Both the position numbers and the translations under genes were made by a program. Below, in pieces: positions 7,466 to 15,017 of a stretch of 26,384 nt of DNA (its first letter is position 1; the number at the start of each line of letters is the position of its first letter). Source of the stretch: Cellvibrionales bacterium (GTDB taxonomy: Bacteria > Pseudomonadota > Gammaproteobacteria > Pseudomonadales > UBA7434); NCBI GenBank assembly GCA_018668095.1, contig JABIQF010000246.1, positions 1 through 26,384 on the forward strand. The letters are read 5' to 3'. Below the pieces are notes generated by a model. That model saw only the letters and a list, made by a program, of their open reading frames with translations, was not told where the DNA came from and ran no database searches.

Positions 7466-8296
7466 ATGATGCTATTAATGACGTTATTAACCTTGTTGCT
7501 TGCTTGGCTTGGTTCTGCCGCCGTTGCCTTGGCAATTTTGCGCAGAGGTTTGCAAGCGTCAGCGAATGTTTTTTTATTCGTCTTGTTGCTTGCCGCGGCT
7601 TGGGCATACACAGGTAATATCGTTCCGCTCAGTACACTACTTTGTAGTAGCGTATTGGCGGTGGCATTAAGAACTACCAGTAGTTGGAGCATCGTAGTAA
7701 CGTTTACCCCCTTTGTTATTATTATTTGGGCCGGCGCGTTATTATTTTTTGCTAGCGATTATGTCGCTCTACTTTTAGTTTATGCAGAGCAAGGTTTAGA
7801 CGTATTTAAACAGCAGCTTGAATTAGCTGCAGCTAATGGTGGTAATCCTGAGCGCGCTGAGCAAATGTTAGCGCAAATGCCGCCATTAACAGCAGAGCAT
7901 TTACTGGGTAACTTAGCATTTATGCAAATGTTACTGACATTGATAAGTTTGTTTGCTGCGCGTTGGTGGCAAGCCAAGTTGTATAACCCAGGTGGTTTTC
8001 AACAAGAGTTTTATCAATTACGTTTAAGCCGCACTAATCTTTTAGTGTTAGCCGCTGGATTGGTTTTGTTCTCAAGTATTGAGGGCTATCATCAATGGGC
8101 ATGGTTGTTTGCAATACCGATAATTATTGTGGGTATTGCATTGGTTCACGCACTAGTGGCGTTGAAACAATTAAGCCGACATTGGTTGTTTGGATTTTAT
8201 GTAATATTTATTACATTCGCACCTGTAGTGCCGCTGCTAATGATGGCTGTTATAGCCGATAGCGCACTGGATTTTAGATTGCGATTGACTAAATAA
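7466..8296 (+). CDS. DUF2232-like integral membrane protein
   Basis: This 276-residue polytopic membrane protein has hydrophobic segments at about 3-25, 32-50, 55-75 and 78-100. A soluble stretch lies near 105-150, followed by further membrane helices to the end. The signature ARWWQAKLYNPGGFQQEF after the loop, and the location between rpsR and rplI, match the Pseudomonas gene at the same place and the YybS/DUF2232 family of Firmicutes. The molecular function is unknown; energy-coupling or transport roles have been suggested for relatives but cannot be seen here. It is co-directional with the ribosomal genes, 22 bases after rpsR, and likely co-transcribed. The ATG start has only a distant GAAAGG upstream. 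Confidence 0.82.
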   Translation: MMLLMTLLTLLLAWLGSAAVALAILRRGLQASANVFLFVLLLAAAWAYTGNIVPLSTLLCSSVLAVALRTTSSWSIVVTFTPFVIIIWAGALLFFASDYVALLLVYAEQGLDVFKQQLELAAANGGNPERAEQMLAQMPPLTAEHLLGNLAFMQMLLTLISLFAARWWQAKLYNPGGFQQEFYQLRLSRTNLLVLAAGLVLFSSIEGYHQWAWLFAIPIIIVGIALVHALVALKQLSRHWLFGFYVIFITFAPVVPLLMMAVIADSALDFRLRLTK

Positions 8297-8431
8297 ATTA
8301 GTTAGTTTGAAAAAGTTAAGATAAAAGCAGGTTGTTTGTGTTATTACCGTTTACGATTTTTTCTAAACAGTAATTAACAACAGCCAGACATCAAAATAGA
8401 TACAGTTAGATTATTGATAGAGGTTAGTGCT

Positions 8432-8884
8432 ATGGAAGTTATTCTTCTGGAGAAAGTTGCCAAGTTAGGTAGTTTAGGAGATAAGGTCAATGTTAAGTCA
8501 GGTTTTGGCCGAAACTTTTTAATCCCTTATGGTAAAGCGGTTCCTGCGACAGAAAAAAGTGTTGCTGAATTTGAATTACGTCGTGCTGAATTACAAGCCG
8601 CTGCTGATGAAGCCCTAGCTGCTGCGCAAGCACGTGCTGGCCTTATGGCTGAGCTAGCGATTACTATCGAAGCGAATGCGGGTGATGAAGGTAAGCTGTT
8701 TGGTTCAATTGGCACTAAAGATGTTGCCGATGCCATTACTGCTGCTGGCCACGCGGTTTCAAAATCAGAAGTACGTATGCCTAATGGCGTGATTCGTGAA
8801 GTTGGTGTTGTTGAGATTACTCTTCAATTCCACAGCGACGTAAACACTGTTGTTAGCATTTCGGTTGTTCCTGAAGCTGAATAA
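8432..8884 (+). CDS. rplI: 50S ribosomal protein L9
   Basis: The 150-residue protein starts MEVILLEKVAKLGSLGDKV and has GFGRNFLIPYGKA, the L9 N-terminal 23S rRNA-binding domain. A long Ala/Glu-rich connecting helix (about 45-75) leads to the C-terminal domain with GKLFGSIGTKDVADAI. L9 binds domain V of 23S rRNA near the L1 stalk. The frame continues to a TTG at 8414, but the ATG at 8432 gives the exact family N-terminus and has AGAGG 8 bases upstream. A 135-base gap follows the DUF2232 gene, and a terminator follows downstream. Confidence 0.97.
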   Translation: MEVILLEKVAKLGSLGDKVNVKSGFGRNFLIPYGKAVPATEKSVAEFELRRAELQAAADEALAAAQARAGLMAELAITIEANAGDEGKLFGSIGTKDVADAITAAGHAVSKSEVRMPNGVIREVGVVEITLQFHSDVNTVVSISVVPEAE

Positions 8885-8954
8885 GCGTTGAGCTATTATT
8901 AATAGCTGGCTTAATAAGTAAAAAGACAATTGGCTGATCACAGATATGTGTCAG

Positions 8955-8996
8955 CAAAAAAAGCGTTGTTCCTTCTAGGTTCAGCGCTTTTTTTTT
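8955..8996 (+). terminator. Rho-independent terminator after rplI
   Basis: An imperfect 7-bp stem, agcgttg (8962-8968) with cagcgct (8982-8988, one G-U pair), closes a 13-base loop. A run of nine T follows directly, and a matching A-run precedes the stem. It lies about 70 bases after the rplI stop and should end the ribosomal operon before dnaB. Confidence 0.85.
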
Positions 8997-9144
8997 AACA
9001 GTTGATTGATATTTATACATTTAATGTCTTTATTTTCCATCTCTTGGCTATTAATTAAAATGATGTGTTGGTCGTCAATTACTGATTTTAAAGACGCTCT
9101 CAGGTATCATCTCACTTCACTTTAATACCCTTATTGACCATCGC

Positions 9145-9150
9145 TATAAT
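9145..9150 (+). promoter_or_regulatory. Candidate -10 box of the dnaB promoter
   Basis: A perfect TATAAT lies at 9145-9150. The hexamer at the expected -35 distance (ttaata, 9122-9127) is weak, and a TTGACC at 9134-9139 is too close to act with it. If used, transcription would begin near 9157, only about 11 bases before the GTG start of dnaB. Confidence 0.35.
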
Positions 9151-9167
9151 GAGTAGAATACAAACAC

Positions 9168-10655
9168 GTGTCTGAGCCGAATTTTCCCGATGAACCGCCT
9201 ATGATTGATGCCGATTATTCGGATCAAGAAGCTATGTCGTTAGCCAGTAATGAGATGCTAAGCGATTATCCTGAGGCGCCAAGTCCCAATTTTTCTGCTG
9301 ATATGGTCAGTTTAAAAACGCTGCCGCATTCTCTTGAAGCCGAGCGTTCGTTACTGGGTGGCATTATGCTGTCAGAAACGGCCTGGGATGCCGTGGCTGA
9401 ATTAGTCACGCCTAGCGATTTTTACTATGGAAAACACGGTCATATTTTTACTGAGATGGCGCGCTTAGCTGAAGCTGCTGAGCCACTTGATGTAATTACC
9501 TTGGCAGAAGCTTTACAAAAGCGTGCCTTGCTTGAGGCTTCTGGTGGTTTAATTTACTTAGCCGATTTAGCGAAGAGCACACCATCGGCCGCCAATATTC
9601 GCGCCTATGCCAATATTGTTCATGACCGAGCTACGCTTCGCCGCATCATTAATACAGCGACTTCGATACAAGAAACCGCATTTAATCCTGAAGGTCGCGA
9701 CGCAGGTGATGTGTTAGATAGCGCCGAACGTTTAATTATGCAAATTGCCGAGCAGGGACCTAAGTCAGGTGGCCCTGTTGGCGTTAATGCTTTGTTAAAA
9801 GAAGCCTTAGGTAAAATTGATGAGCTGTTTAATAGTAAGGGCTCAATTACTGGATTAACTACTGGCTATAAAGATCTTGATAGCAAGACATCGGGTTTGC
9901 AGGCTTCTGATTTAATTATTGTTGCTGGCCGACCGTCTATGGGTAAAACCAGTTTCGCGATGAACTTGGTAGAGAATGCAATATTAGCTGACTCTAAACC
10001 GATATTGGTATTCAGTATGGAGATGCCGGCGGGTTCATTGATGATGAGACTATTATCGTCGGTGGGTAAGATAGATCAAACACGTGTGCGTAATGGTCAG
10101 CTTGAAGAAGAAGACTGGGCAAAATTAAGTGCTGCCATGCAGCAGTTAAAAGATAAGCCGCTATTAATTGATGATACGCCTGCGTTAACGCCGACTGAAA
10201 TTCGTTCGCGTGCTCGTAAAGTGCTTCGTGAGCAAGGTAGCTTGGGCATGATCATGATCGATTACCTTCAGTTGATGCAAGTGGCTGGCAGCAGTGAAGG
10301 TCGAACCGCAGAGATCAGTGAAATATCGCGCTCGCTAAAAAGTATTGCTAAAGAATTTAACTGTCCGGTTATTGCTTTGTCGCAGCTAAACCGAAGTCTT
10401 GAGCAGCGACCGAATAAACGTCCGGTTATGTCAGATTTACGAGAGTCGGGCGCCATCGAGCAAGACGCCGATGTCATTATGTTTATTTATCGTGATGAAG
10501 TGTATAACGAAGAATCACCTGATAAAGGCACCGCAGAAATTATTATTGGTAAGCAGCGTAACGGACCTATAGGTACTTCACGTCTAGCCTTTGTCGGCCA
10601 GTTTACGCGTTTTGAAAATCTTGCGCACAGTGATTATAGTGATGACTATGAGTAA
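9168..10655 (+). CDS. dnaB: Replicative DNA helicase DnaB
   Basis: This hexameric helicase unwinds DNA 5' to 3' at the replication fork. The N-terminal domain begins near residue 50 (LPHSLEAERSLLGGIMLSE). The RecA-like C-terminal domain carries Walker A GRPSMGKTS (Lys260), Walker B MIMIDYLQLM (Asp365), and SQLNRSLEQRPNKRPVMSDL further on. The length of 495 residues exceeds the E. coli protein (471) because of an acidic, disordered-looking N-terminal extension of about 45 residues. No intein is present. The GTG at 9168 is the first possible start after an in-frame stop and has no good Shine-Dalgarno site. ATG codons at 9201, 9234 and 9303 are alternatives. A phage-P-like loader gene lies one gene downstream on the other strand. 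Confidence 0.97.
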   Translation: MSEPNFPDEPPMIDADYSDQEAMSLASNEMLSDYPEAPSPNFSADMVSLKTLPHSLEAERSLLGGIMLSETAWDAVAELVTPSDFYYGKHGHIFTEMARLAEAAEPLDVITLAEALQKRALLEASGGLIYLADLAKSTPSAANIRAYANIVHDRATLRRIINTATSIQETAFNPEGRDAGDVLDSAERLIMQIAEQGPKSGGPVGVNALLKEALGKIDELFNSKGSITGLTTGYKDLDSKTSGLQASDLIIVAGRPSMGKTSFAMNLVENAILADSKPILVFSMEMPAGSLMMRLLSSVGKIDQTRVRNGQLEEEDWAKLSAAMQQLKDKPLLIDDTPALTPTEIRSRARKVLREQGSLGMIMIDYLQLMQVAGSSEGRTAEISEISRSLKSIAKEFNCPVIALSQLNRSLEQRPNKRPVMSDLRESGAIEQDADVIMFIYRDEVYNEESPDKGTAEIIIGKQRNGPIGTSRLAFVGQFTRFENLAHSDYSDDYE

Positions 10656-10775
10656 TGATGGATAGAAGTGGCGCCAGTAAGGAGTAGTATTAATTAATGG
10701 TGATGTCGTTAAACGTTGATCACTAGCAACAATTATTTCATCGGCTTAATCGGCTGATCAACCATCTGAATCCCT

Positions 10776-11699
10776 ATGCTTGAACAAGCTTATCGTATTT
10801 CACGATTACTCTCTTCGGCTGTTTATCCTGACCGACATCACGTTGATGGTGGTTTGCCTTTGTACGTTATCGACAACCCACTTGGCCGCATGGTTATTTG
10901 TGAGCAAGGCGCGCAAGTGCTGTCGTTTATTCCTGCCGATAAAAAAGATTTACTGTGGCTGTCACCCTTAGCTAAATTTTGTTTAGGAGAACCAGTGCGT
11001 GGCGGTATTCCTATTTGCTTGCCATGGTTTGGTGTAGATTCGCGAAATAAAGCCAACCCTAATCATGGTTTTGCGCGCAATGTAAATTGGCAGCTAGCCA
11101 ATATAACGGATGCTGATGATGCGCAGCAAGGTGCCTGTACGCGTATCGAATTCGTTCTTGAACAATTTCAGCAACAGCCGCATGCTTTATTTCCTTATCC
11201 CTTTAGTGCCAAGCTCACTTTTTTAATGGGCGATAGTCTTAGTATTCATTTGCAGCTGAGTAATACCGGTAGTGAAACAATGCCATTAACTTGGGCATTG
11301 CATAGCTATCACCCTGTTGCCGACATAGCATCAGCAAAAATTTCTGGTTTGGATGGCTGTGAGTATCTCGATAATGCCTGCCAGCTTAAGCGTGGCATTC
11401 AAAACGGTGATGTAGTCTTTAATGGTGAAGTCGATAGCATTTATATTAACGCCGGTAATACGCAAAGTATTACTTCGACATCGCAAAATAATGAAGCTAT
11501 AACTATTGCTGCCGATGGCTGTGCTAGTGCGGTTGTATGGAATCCCGGCGCAGAAAAATCAGCGTTGTTAAAAACGGTAGGGATAGAAAACTATCAACAA
11601 TTTGTCTGTTTGGAGAGGGGCAGTGTTTTTGATAATGAAATTATACTGCCGTCTAATGAAACTTATAGCGCATCTTTACAAATCAAGTTGGTCACGTAG
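10776..11699 (+). CDS. D-hexose-6-phosphate mutarotase-like (YeaD-type aldose 1-epimerase family)
   Basis: This 307-residue protein has the galactose-mutarotase beta-sandwich fold of the YeaD subgroup. Visible signatures are DLLWLSP (58-64), EPVRGGIPICLPWFG (72-86, Arg75), HGFAR (97-101) and the second catalytic-site histidine in ALHSYH (His176). The probable catalytic glutamate lies in FVCLERGSVFDN near the C-terminus. These enzymes interconvert alpha and beta anomers of glucose-6-phosphate and related sugar phosphates; the exact substrate here is inferred. The ATG start lacks a clear Shine-Dalgarno site. The 3' end overlaps the P-like gene on the opposite strand by 24 bases. Confidence 0.88.
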   Translation: MLEQAYRISRLLSSAVYPDRHHVDGGLPLYVIDNPLGRMVICEQGAQVLSFIPADKKDLLWLSPLAKFCLGEPVRGGIPICLPWFGVDSRNKANPNHGFARNVNWQLANITDADDAQQGACTRIEFVLEQFQQQPHALFPYPFSAKLTFLMGDSLSIHLQLSNTGSETMPLTWALHSYHPVADIASAKISGLDGCEYLDNACQLKRGIQNGDVVFNGEVDSIYINAGNTQSITSTSQNNEAITIAADGCASAVVWNPGAEKSALLKTVGIENYQQFVCLERGSVFDNEIILPSNETYSASLQIKLVT

Positions 11700-12326
11700 G
11701 GCTTTTAACTTTTCTTTTTGAACCTCTGGCTCCAACGGTTCTTGTTTTTTCTTTGTTAGCGCTTTGGCCACCGGTAAGTCTAATTGCTCACCACGCTTAA
11801 CGCGCTCAAGTAATAATAAATAATTACGTTCAAATACAGGAAACACTTGTGCTTCTGGTTGGCTGCTAAGAAAAAACCAATCGGTGGTTTTTCCGGCTAA
11901 GTAAACAATGGGATGTGACCATTTACTATTTTGTCGAGGCTCGCGAGATAAACAAGCTTCAATATATGCCGCTTTTGCATCGGGAATACCTGCTGTTACG
12001 GCAGCATCACAATACTCACGAATACTGTGAGGTGTCGGTAAAAACGTATTGTCACAAATGGCTTGTCTGCCCGCAGTCGCAATATGCTGAGGTTTAAAAT
12101 CTACTAATAAGCGTAGCCATAACTGCTTAGCCATCGATAATGATTGATGGTCAGGAAAGGCTTTATGAAATTGATTGTGGTAGGCCAGTTCTAATTCGGT
12201 AAACAAATGATTAATTGCTTCGATATGCGCTTCAGTCGGTTTGGCTGTTGAAGCTTCAGAAACAGAAGCGCCTGCGGCAATTGACGCATTACTGGGTAAG
12301 TGAATATCGGAGACATGTTTTGCCAT
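11676..12326 (-). CDS. Phage lambda P-like replication protein (putative DnaB helicase loader)
   Basis: This 216-residue protein resembles replication protein P of bacteriophage lambda (PF06992), which delivers DnaB to the origin. From memory of lambda P, the following align in order: a helical region at about 36-92; FLPTP at 95-99 (lambda FLPSP); Cys106; VTAGIPDA at 110-117 (lambda VTAGLPNV); W136-H138; RVKRGE at 175-180 (lambda RINRGE); and a charged C-terminus. No Walker A motif is present, so it is not a DnaC-type AAA+ loader. The first ~30 residues are Ala/Ser-rich and probably disordered. It lies 28 bases downstream of the triple DnaT-domain gene and should share its transcript. No other phage genes surround it, suggesting a resident chromosomal gene. 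Confidence 0.75.
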   Translation of the reverse strand: MAKHVSDIHLPSNASIAAGASVSEASTAKPTEAHIEAINHLFTELELAYHNQFHKAFPDHQSLSMAKQLWLRLLVDFKPQHIATAGRQAICDNTFLPTPHSIREYCDAAVTAGIPDAKAAYIEACLSREPRQNSKWSHPIVYLAGKTTDWFFLSSQPEAQVFPVFERNYLLLLERVKRGEQLDLPVAKALTKKKQEPLEPEVQKEKLKALRDQLDL

Positions 12327-12354
12327 GATTATCTTGCTCTTTATCGTTAAGCCG

Positions 12355-13455
12355 TTACTTAATTAAGTCGGCTGCCCAGCTTCTATCCGTTAATCGTTCA
12401 AAGGTATCACCTTTGGCGCCCGTTTGATTATCATTACGTCGAGCCCAGCGATATTTTACATGCTGCAAAAATTTCGTATTCCATGAATGGTGTAGTTCGT
12501 TTTTGTCGCGCCAAAAAAGAACAAACTCAGGAATTAAGTTTCTCGCAAATTGACTGTCGATATTAGCAATCGTCAACACATCAAAGACTTCGTGATCTGG
12601 TTTCCACTGTTCAGTAATAGGTCGTGGCTCAGTGTCATGTTTTAAGGTATGCGTAAAGCGCGCCCATTGACGTTTAACATGGTTAACAAATTTTGAATTC
12701 CATGTGCTCTGCGCTTCTTTGCGTTCTTGCCAATATAAAATAAATTCAGCCACGGCATCATCAATAAAATTCCGATTAATTCCCATGCGCTCTAAAATTT
12801 CAACAGCATCTGGGCTGGGCTGCCATTGTTTGGCAATCGGTGTTTGATGCTTGGGTGGCGTCACTAATTTTACAGCAGCTTCTTGTAAATGGTGCTGATG
12901 TGTTTGCCAGCGTCGCGATACATGTTGTAAAAATTTACTCGACCACGCATGTGAGGCTTCGTTACGTTCACGCCAATAAAAAACAAACTCGTCAATATTG
13001 GCTTCGACAAATTTAAGATCAATACCTTGTTGATTTAGCTGATCGAGAATGGCGCGATCGGGACGCCAGTTAGCCGAAATACGTTGAGCACCTAGTGATG
13101 CCGATGGCGTAGCTTGGCTGCTAGGCTGATTGTGACGCTGATAACGTACTTGCTGATTAATGGTTAATTCGAGCGTTTGGTTTTCATCTTTGGGCATGGT
13201 TTTAACTAACACCATACCTAAGTCAACTAAGTTGTTCAGAATGCGGCGTAAGGCAGCGGTTGTCCAAAAGGGCAGTTGCTGAGTTAGCATGCTGAGTTGA
13301 GTTGTTGTCCAGTGATAGCCATCGCGCGTTTCACCTATGCCGAGCGCTAATACGCTTTCAAGGTGTTGTAGCAGAATCGCTTCTTCGAGGCCAATCGATG
13401 CCGCCAGTGATGGCGAAACGATGACGGGGCGCTCTGGGATAAGGGATTCGGTCAT
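12355..13455 (-). CDS. DnaT-like primosomal protein with three DnaT ssDNA-binding domains
   Basis: The 366-residue protein starts with a winged-helix-like domain (about 10-105). Its phrases GLEEAILLQHLE and WTTTQLSMLTQQLPFWTTAALRR (over 20 residues in two pieces, 49-71) resemble the N-terminal domain of phage and DnaD-type replication proteins. Three copies of a DnaT-type ssDNA-binding domain (PF17948-like) follow, at about 128-187, 209-268 and 282-341. Each has Trp at fixed spacing: W130/W161/W171/W183, W211/W242/W252/W264 and W284/W315/W325/W337. A short tail ends DRSWAADLIK. E. coli DnaT has one such domain and helps DnaC load DnaB at restart sites. This gene precedes the P-like loader gene as dnaT precedes dnaC. 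No strong Shine-Dalgarno site precedes the ATG. Confidence 0.85.
   Translation of the reverse strand: MTESLIPERPVIVSPSLAASIGLEEAILLQHLESVLALGIGETRDGYHWTTTQLSMLTQQLPFWTTAALRRILNNLVDLGMVLVKTMPKDENQTLELTINQQVRYQRHNQPSSQATPSASLGAQRISANWRPDRAILDQLNQQGIDLKFVEANIDEFVFYWRERNEASHAWSSKFLQHVSRRWQTHQHHLQEAAVKLVTPPKHQTPIAKQWQPSPDAVEILERMGINRNFIDDAVAEFILYWQERKEAQSTWNSKFVNHVKRQWARFTHTLKHDTEPRPITEQWKPDHEVFDVLTIANIDSQFARNLIPEFVLFWRDKNELHHSWNTKFLQHVKYRWARRNDNQTGAKGDTFERLTDRSWAADLIK
12445..13068 (-). repeat. Three in-gene DnaT-domain repeats
   Basis: The cores of the three domains, measured from first to last conserved Trp, cover 12907-13068, 12664-12825 and 12445-12606. Each core is exactly 54 codons. All carry the pattern W-x30-W-x9-W-x11-W with shared phrases EF(V/I)(F/L)(Y/F)W, W(S/N)(S/T)KF and HV. 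The DNA has diverged, so the duplications look old. Confidence 0.88.
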
Positions 13456-13547
13456 AATTGATTCAGTTAAGTGGTGCTACAAAAGAGATACCGTTATTTC
13501 GGCCGACTATTGTAGGGCTTTGACATCACAATCGCTACTGAACTCTT

Positions 13548-13575
13548 TTGAAATATAGCACTAGATAGTTAAAAT
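13548..13575 (+). promoter_or_regulatory. Predicted sigma-70 promoter of radA
   Basis: TTGAAA (13548-13553) and TAAAAT (13570-13575) are spaced by 16 bases, a good match to the sigma-70 consensus. Transcription would start near 13582, leaving about 55 bases before the radA ATG. The 181-base gap (13456-13636) is shared with the divergent dnaT-like gene. Confidence 0.45.
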
Positions 13576-13636
13576 TCTGCTCTGCTAAAGGCGTGGGTGC
13601 TGATAAACTGATGTCCTAATCACAGGACAGTATTTT

Positions 13637-14995
13637 ATGGCTAAAGCCAAATCAGCCTTTGTCTGCACAGACTGCGGCTCTGAATATACCAAGTGGCAAG
13701 GGCAGTGCACCGATTGCGGTGTCTGGAATACCTTGTCGGAAATCCGTCTTAGCACCGCCACTCAGCGCGGCGAGCGCTTGGTGGGTTATTCGGGTACCAC
13801 AAGTGAAGTCCAAACTTTATCATCTATCGATCTAAGTAGCCTACCTAGACAAAGCACTGGTTTGGCTGAGTTTGATCGTGTATTGGGTGGTGGCTTAGTG
13901 GCTGGCTCGGCGGTGTTAATTGGTGGTAATCCAGGGGCGGGTAAAAGTACGGTCTTGTTACAAGTCATGTGTGAGTTGGCTAAGAAGCAAACGGCGCTGT
14001 ATGTCACCGGCGAAGAATCACTGCAGCAAGTGGCTATGCGTGCAAATCGTTTAGGCTTGCCGGCCGATAAACTGCAAATGGCTTCCGAAACGAATATCGA
14101 ATCCATTATTGCTATTGCTCAAAAAATACAACCACGTGTCATGGTGGTTGATTCTATTCAAGTGATGCATACCAGTGATTTACAGTCGGCGCCGGGTGGT
14201 GTATCGCAAGTGCGAGAGTGCGCCGCTTATTTAACGCGTTATGCAAAGCAGTCTAATACCATTGTTTTCTTGGTAGGCCATGTTACAAAAGATGGCAGCT
14301 TGGCCGGACCAAAAGTGTTAGAACATATGATTGATTGTTCTATTTTACTTGAGGGCTCATCCGATAGCCGTTACCGAACGTTAAGAGGTCAAAAAAATCG
14401 CTTTGGTGCTGTGAATGAGCTCGGTGTTTTTGCGATGACCGAGCAAGGTTTAAAAGAAGTTAAAAATCCATCGGCGATATTTTTAAGTCGTGCCGAAGAA
14501 GATGCGCCAGGTAGTGTGGTCATGGTGTTATGGGAAGGGACACGGCCTCTGTTAGTTGAAATTCAAGCCTTAGTAGATGATACGCAGTTAAATAATCCGC
14601 GCCGAGTCGCCGTAGGTCTTGATCAAAATCGTTTATCTATGTTGTTAGCCGTACTGCATCGACATGGTGGGCTTGCTGTCGGTGGCTCTGATGTTTTTGT
14701 TAACGCGGTGGGTGGTGTTAAAGTGTTAGAGACCGGTGTTGATTTAGCATTGTTGTTGGCCGTGGTATCGAGTTTTCGTGATCGCTGTTTGCCTCGTGAT
14801 TTAGTGGTGTTTGGTGAGGTGGGTTTGTCTGGAGAAATTCGGCCTGTCCCTAGTGGTCAAGAACGTATTCAAGAAGCCGCTAAGCATGGCTTTAAAAAAG
14901 CGATTGTACCTAAAGCGAACATGCCTAAAAAGAAAATTCCTGGCATGGAAGTGACGGGTGTTAATAAATTAGAAGACGCACTCGCATTATTATAA
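13637..14995 (+). CDS. radA: DNA repair protein RadA
   Basis: RadA (Sms) is a DnaB-like hexameric branch-migration helicase acting in recombinational repair. In order: a C4 zinc finger (Cys10, Cys13, Cys24, Cys27); a RecA-type ATPase with Walker A GGNPGAGKST (Lys103) and Walker B VMVVDSIQ (Asp172); the RadA-specific KNRFG motif (253-257); and a C-terminal Lon-protease-like domain (about 280-452) lacking proteolytic function in the family. The length of 452 residues is close to E. coli RadA (460). An AGGAC sits about 9 bases before the ATG. It converges on ettA with a 22-base gap. Confidence 0.97.
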   Translation: MAKAKSAFVCTDCGSEYTKWQGQCTDCGVWNTLSEIRLSTATQRGERLVGYSGTTSEVQTLSSIDLSSLPRQSTGLAEFDRVLGGGLVAGSAVLIGGNPGAGKSTVLLQVMCELAKKQTALYVTGEESLQQVAMRANRLGLPADKLQMASETNIESIIAIAQKIQPRVMVVDSIQVMHTSDLQSAPGGVSQVRECAAYLTRYAKQSNTIVFLVGHVTKDGSLAGPKVLEHMIDCSILLEGSSDSRYRTLRGQKNRFGAVNELGVFAMTEQGLKEVKNPSAIFLSRAEEDAPGSVVMVLWEGTRPLLVEIQALVDDTQLNNPRRVAVGLDQNRLSMLLAVLHRHGGLAVGGSDVFVNAVGGVKVLETGVDLALLLAVVSSFRDRCLPRDLVVFGEVGLSGEIRPVPSGQERIQEAAKHGFKKAIVPKANMPKKKIPGMEVTGVNKLEDALALL

Positions 14996-15017
14996 GCGGT
15001 GCGCCTTCTTACAAGCC

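Noticed and set aside
9168..10655. Intein in dnaB
   Set aside because: The Walker A and Walker B regions are contiguous and the protein is of near-normal length.
11676..13455. Prophage remnant
   Set aside because: Although both genes have phage-replication flavour, no integrase, attachment repeats or structural genes flank them, and the neighbours are housekeeping genes.
13786..14106. 106-codon minus-strand frame
   Set aside because: It is antisense to the radA ATPase domain and shows no motif of its own.
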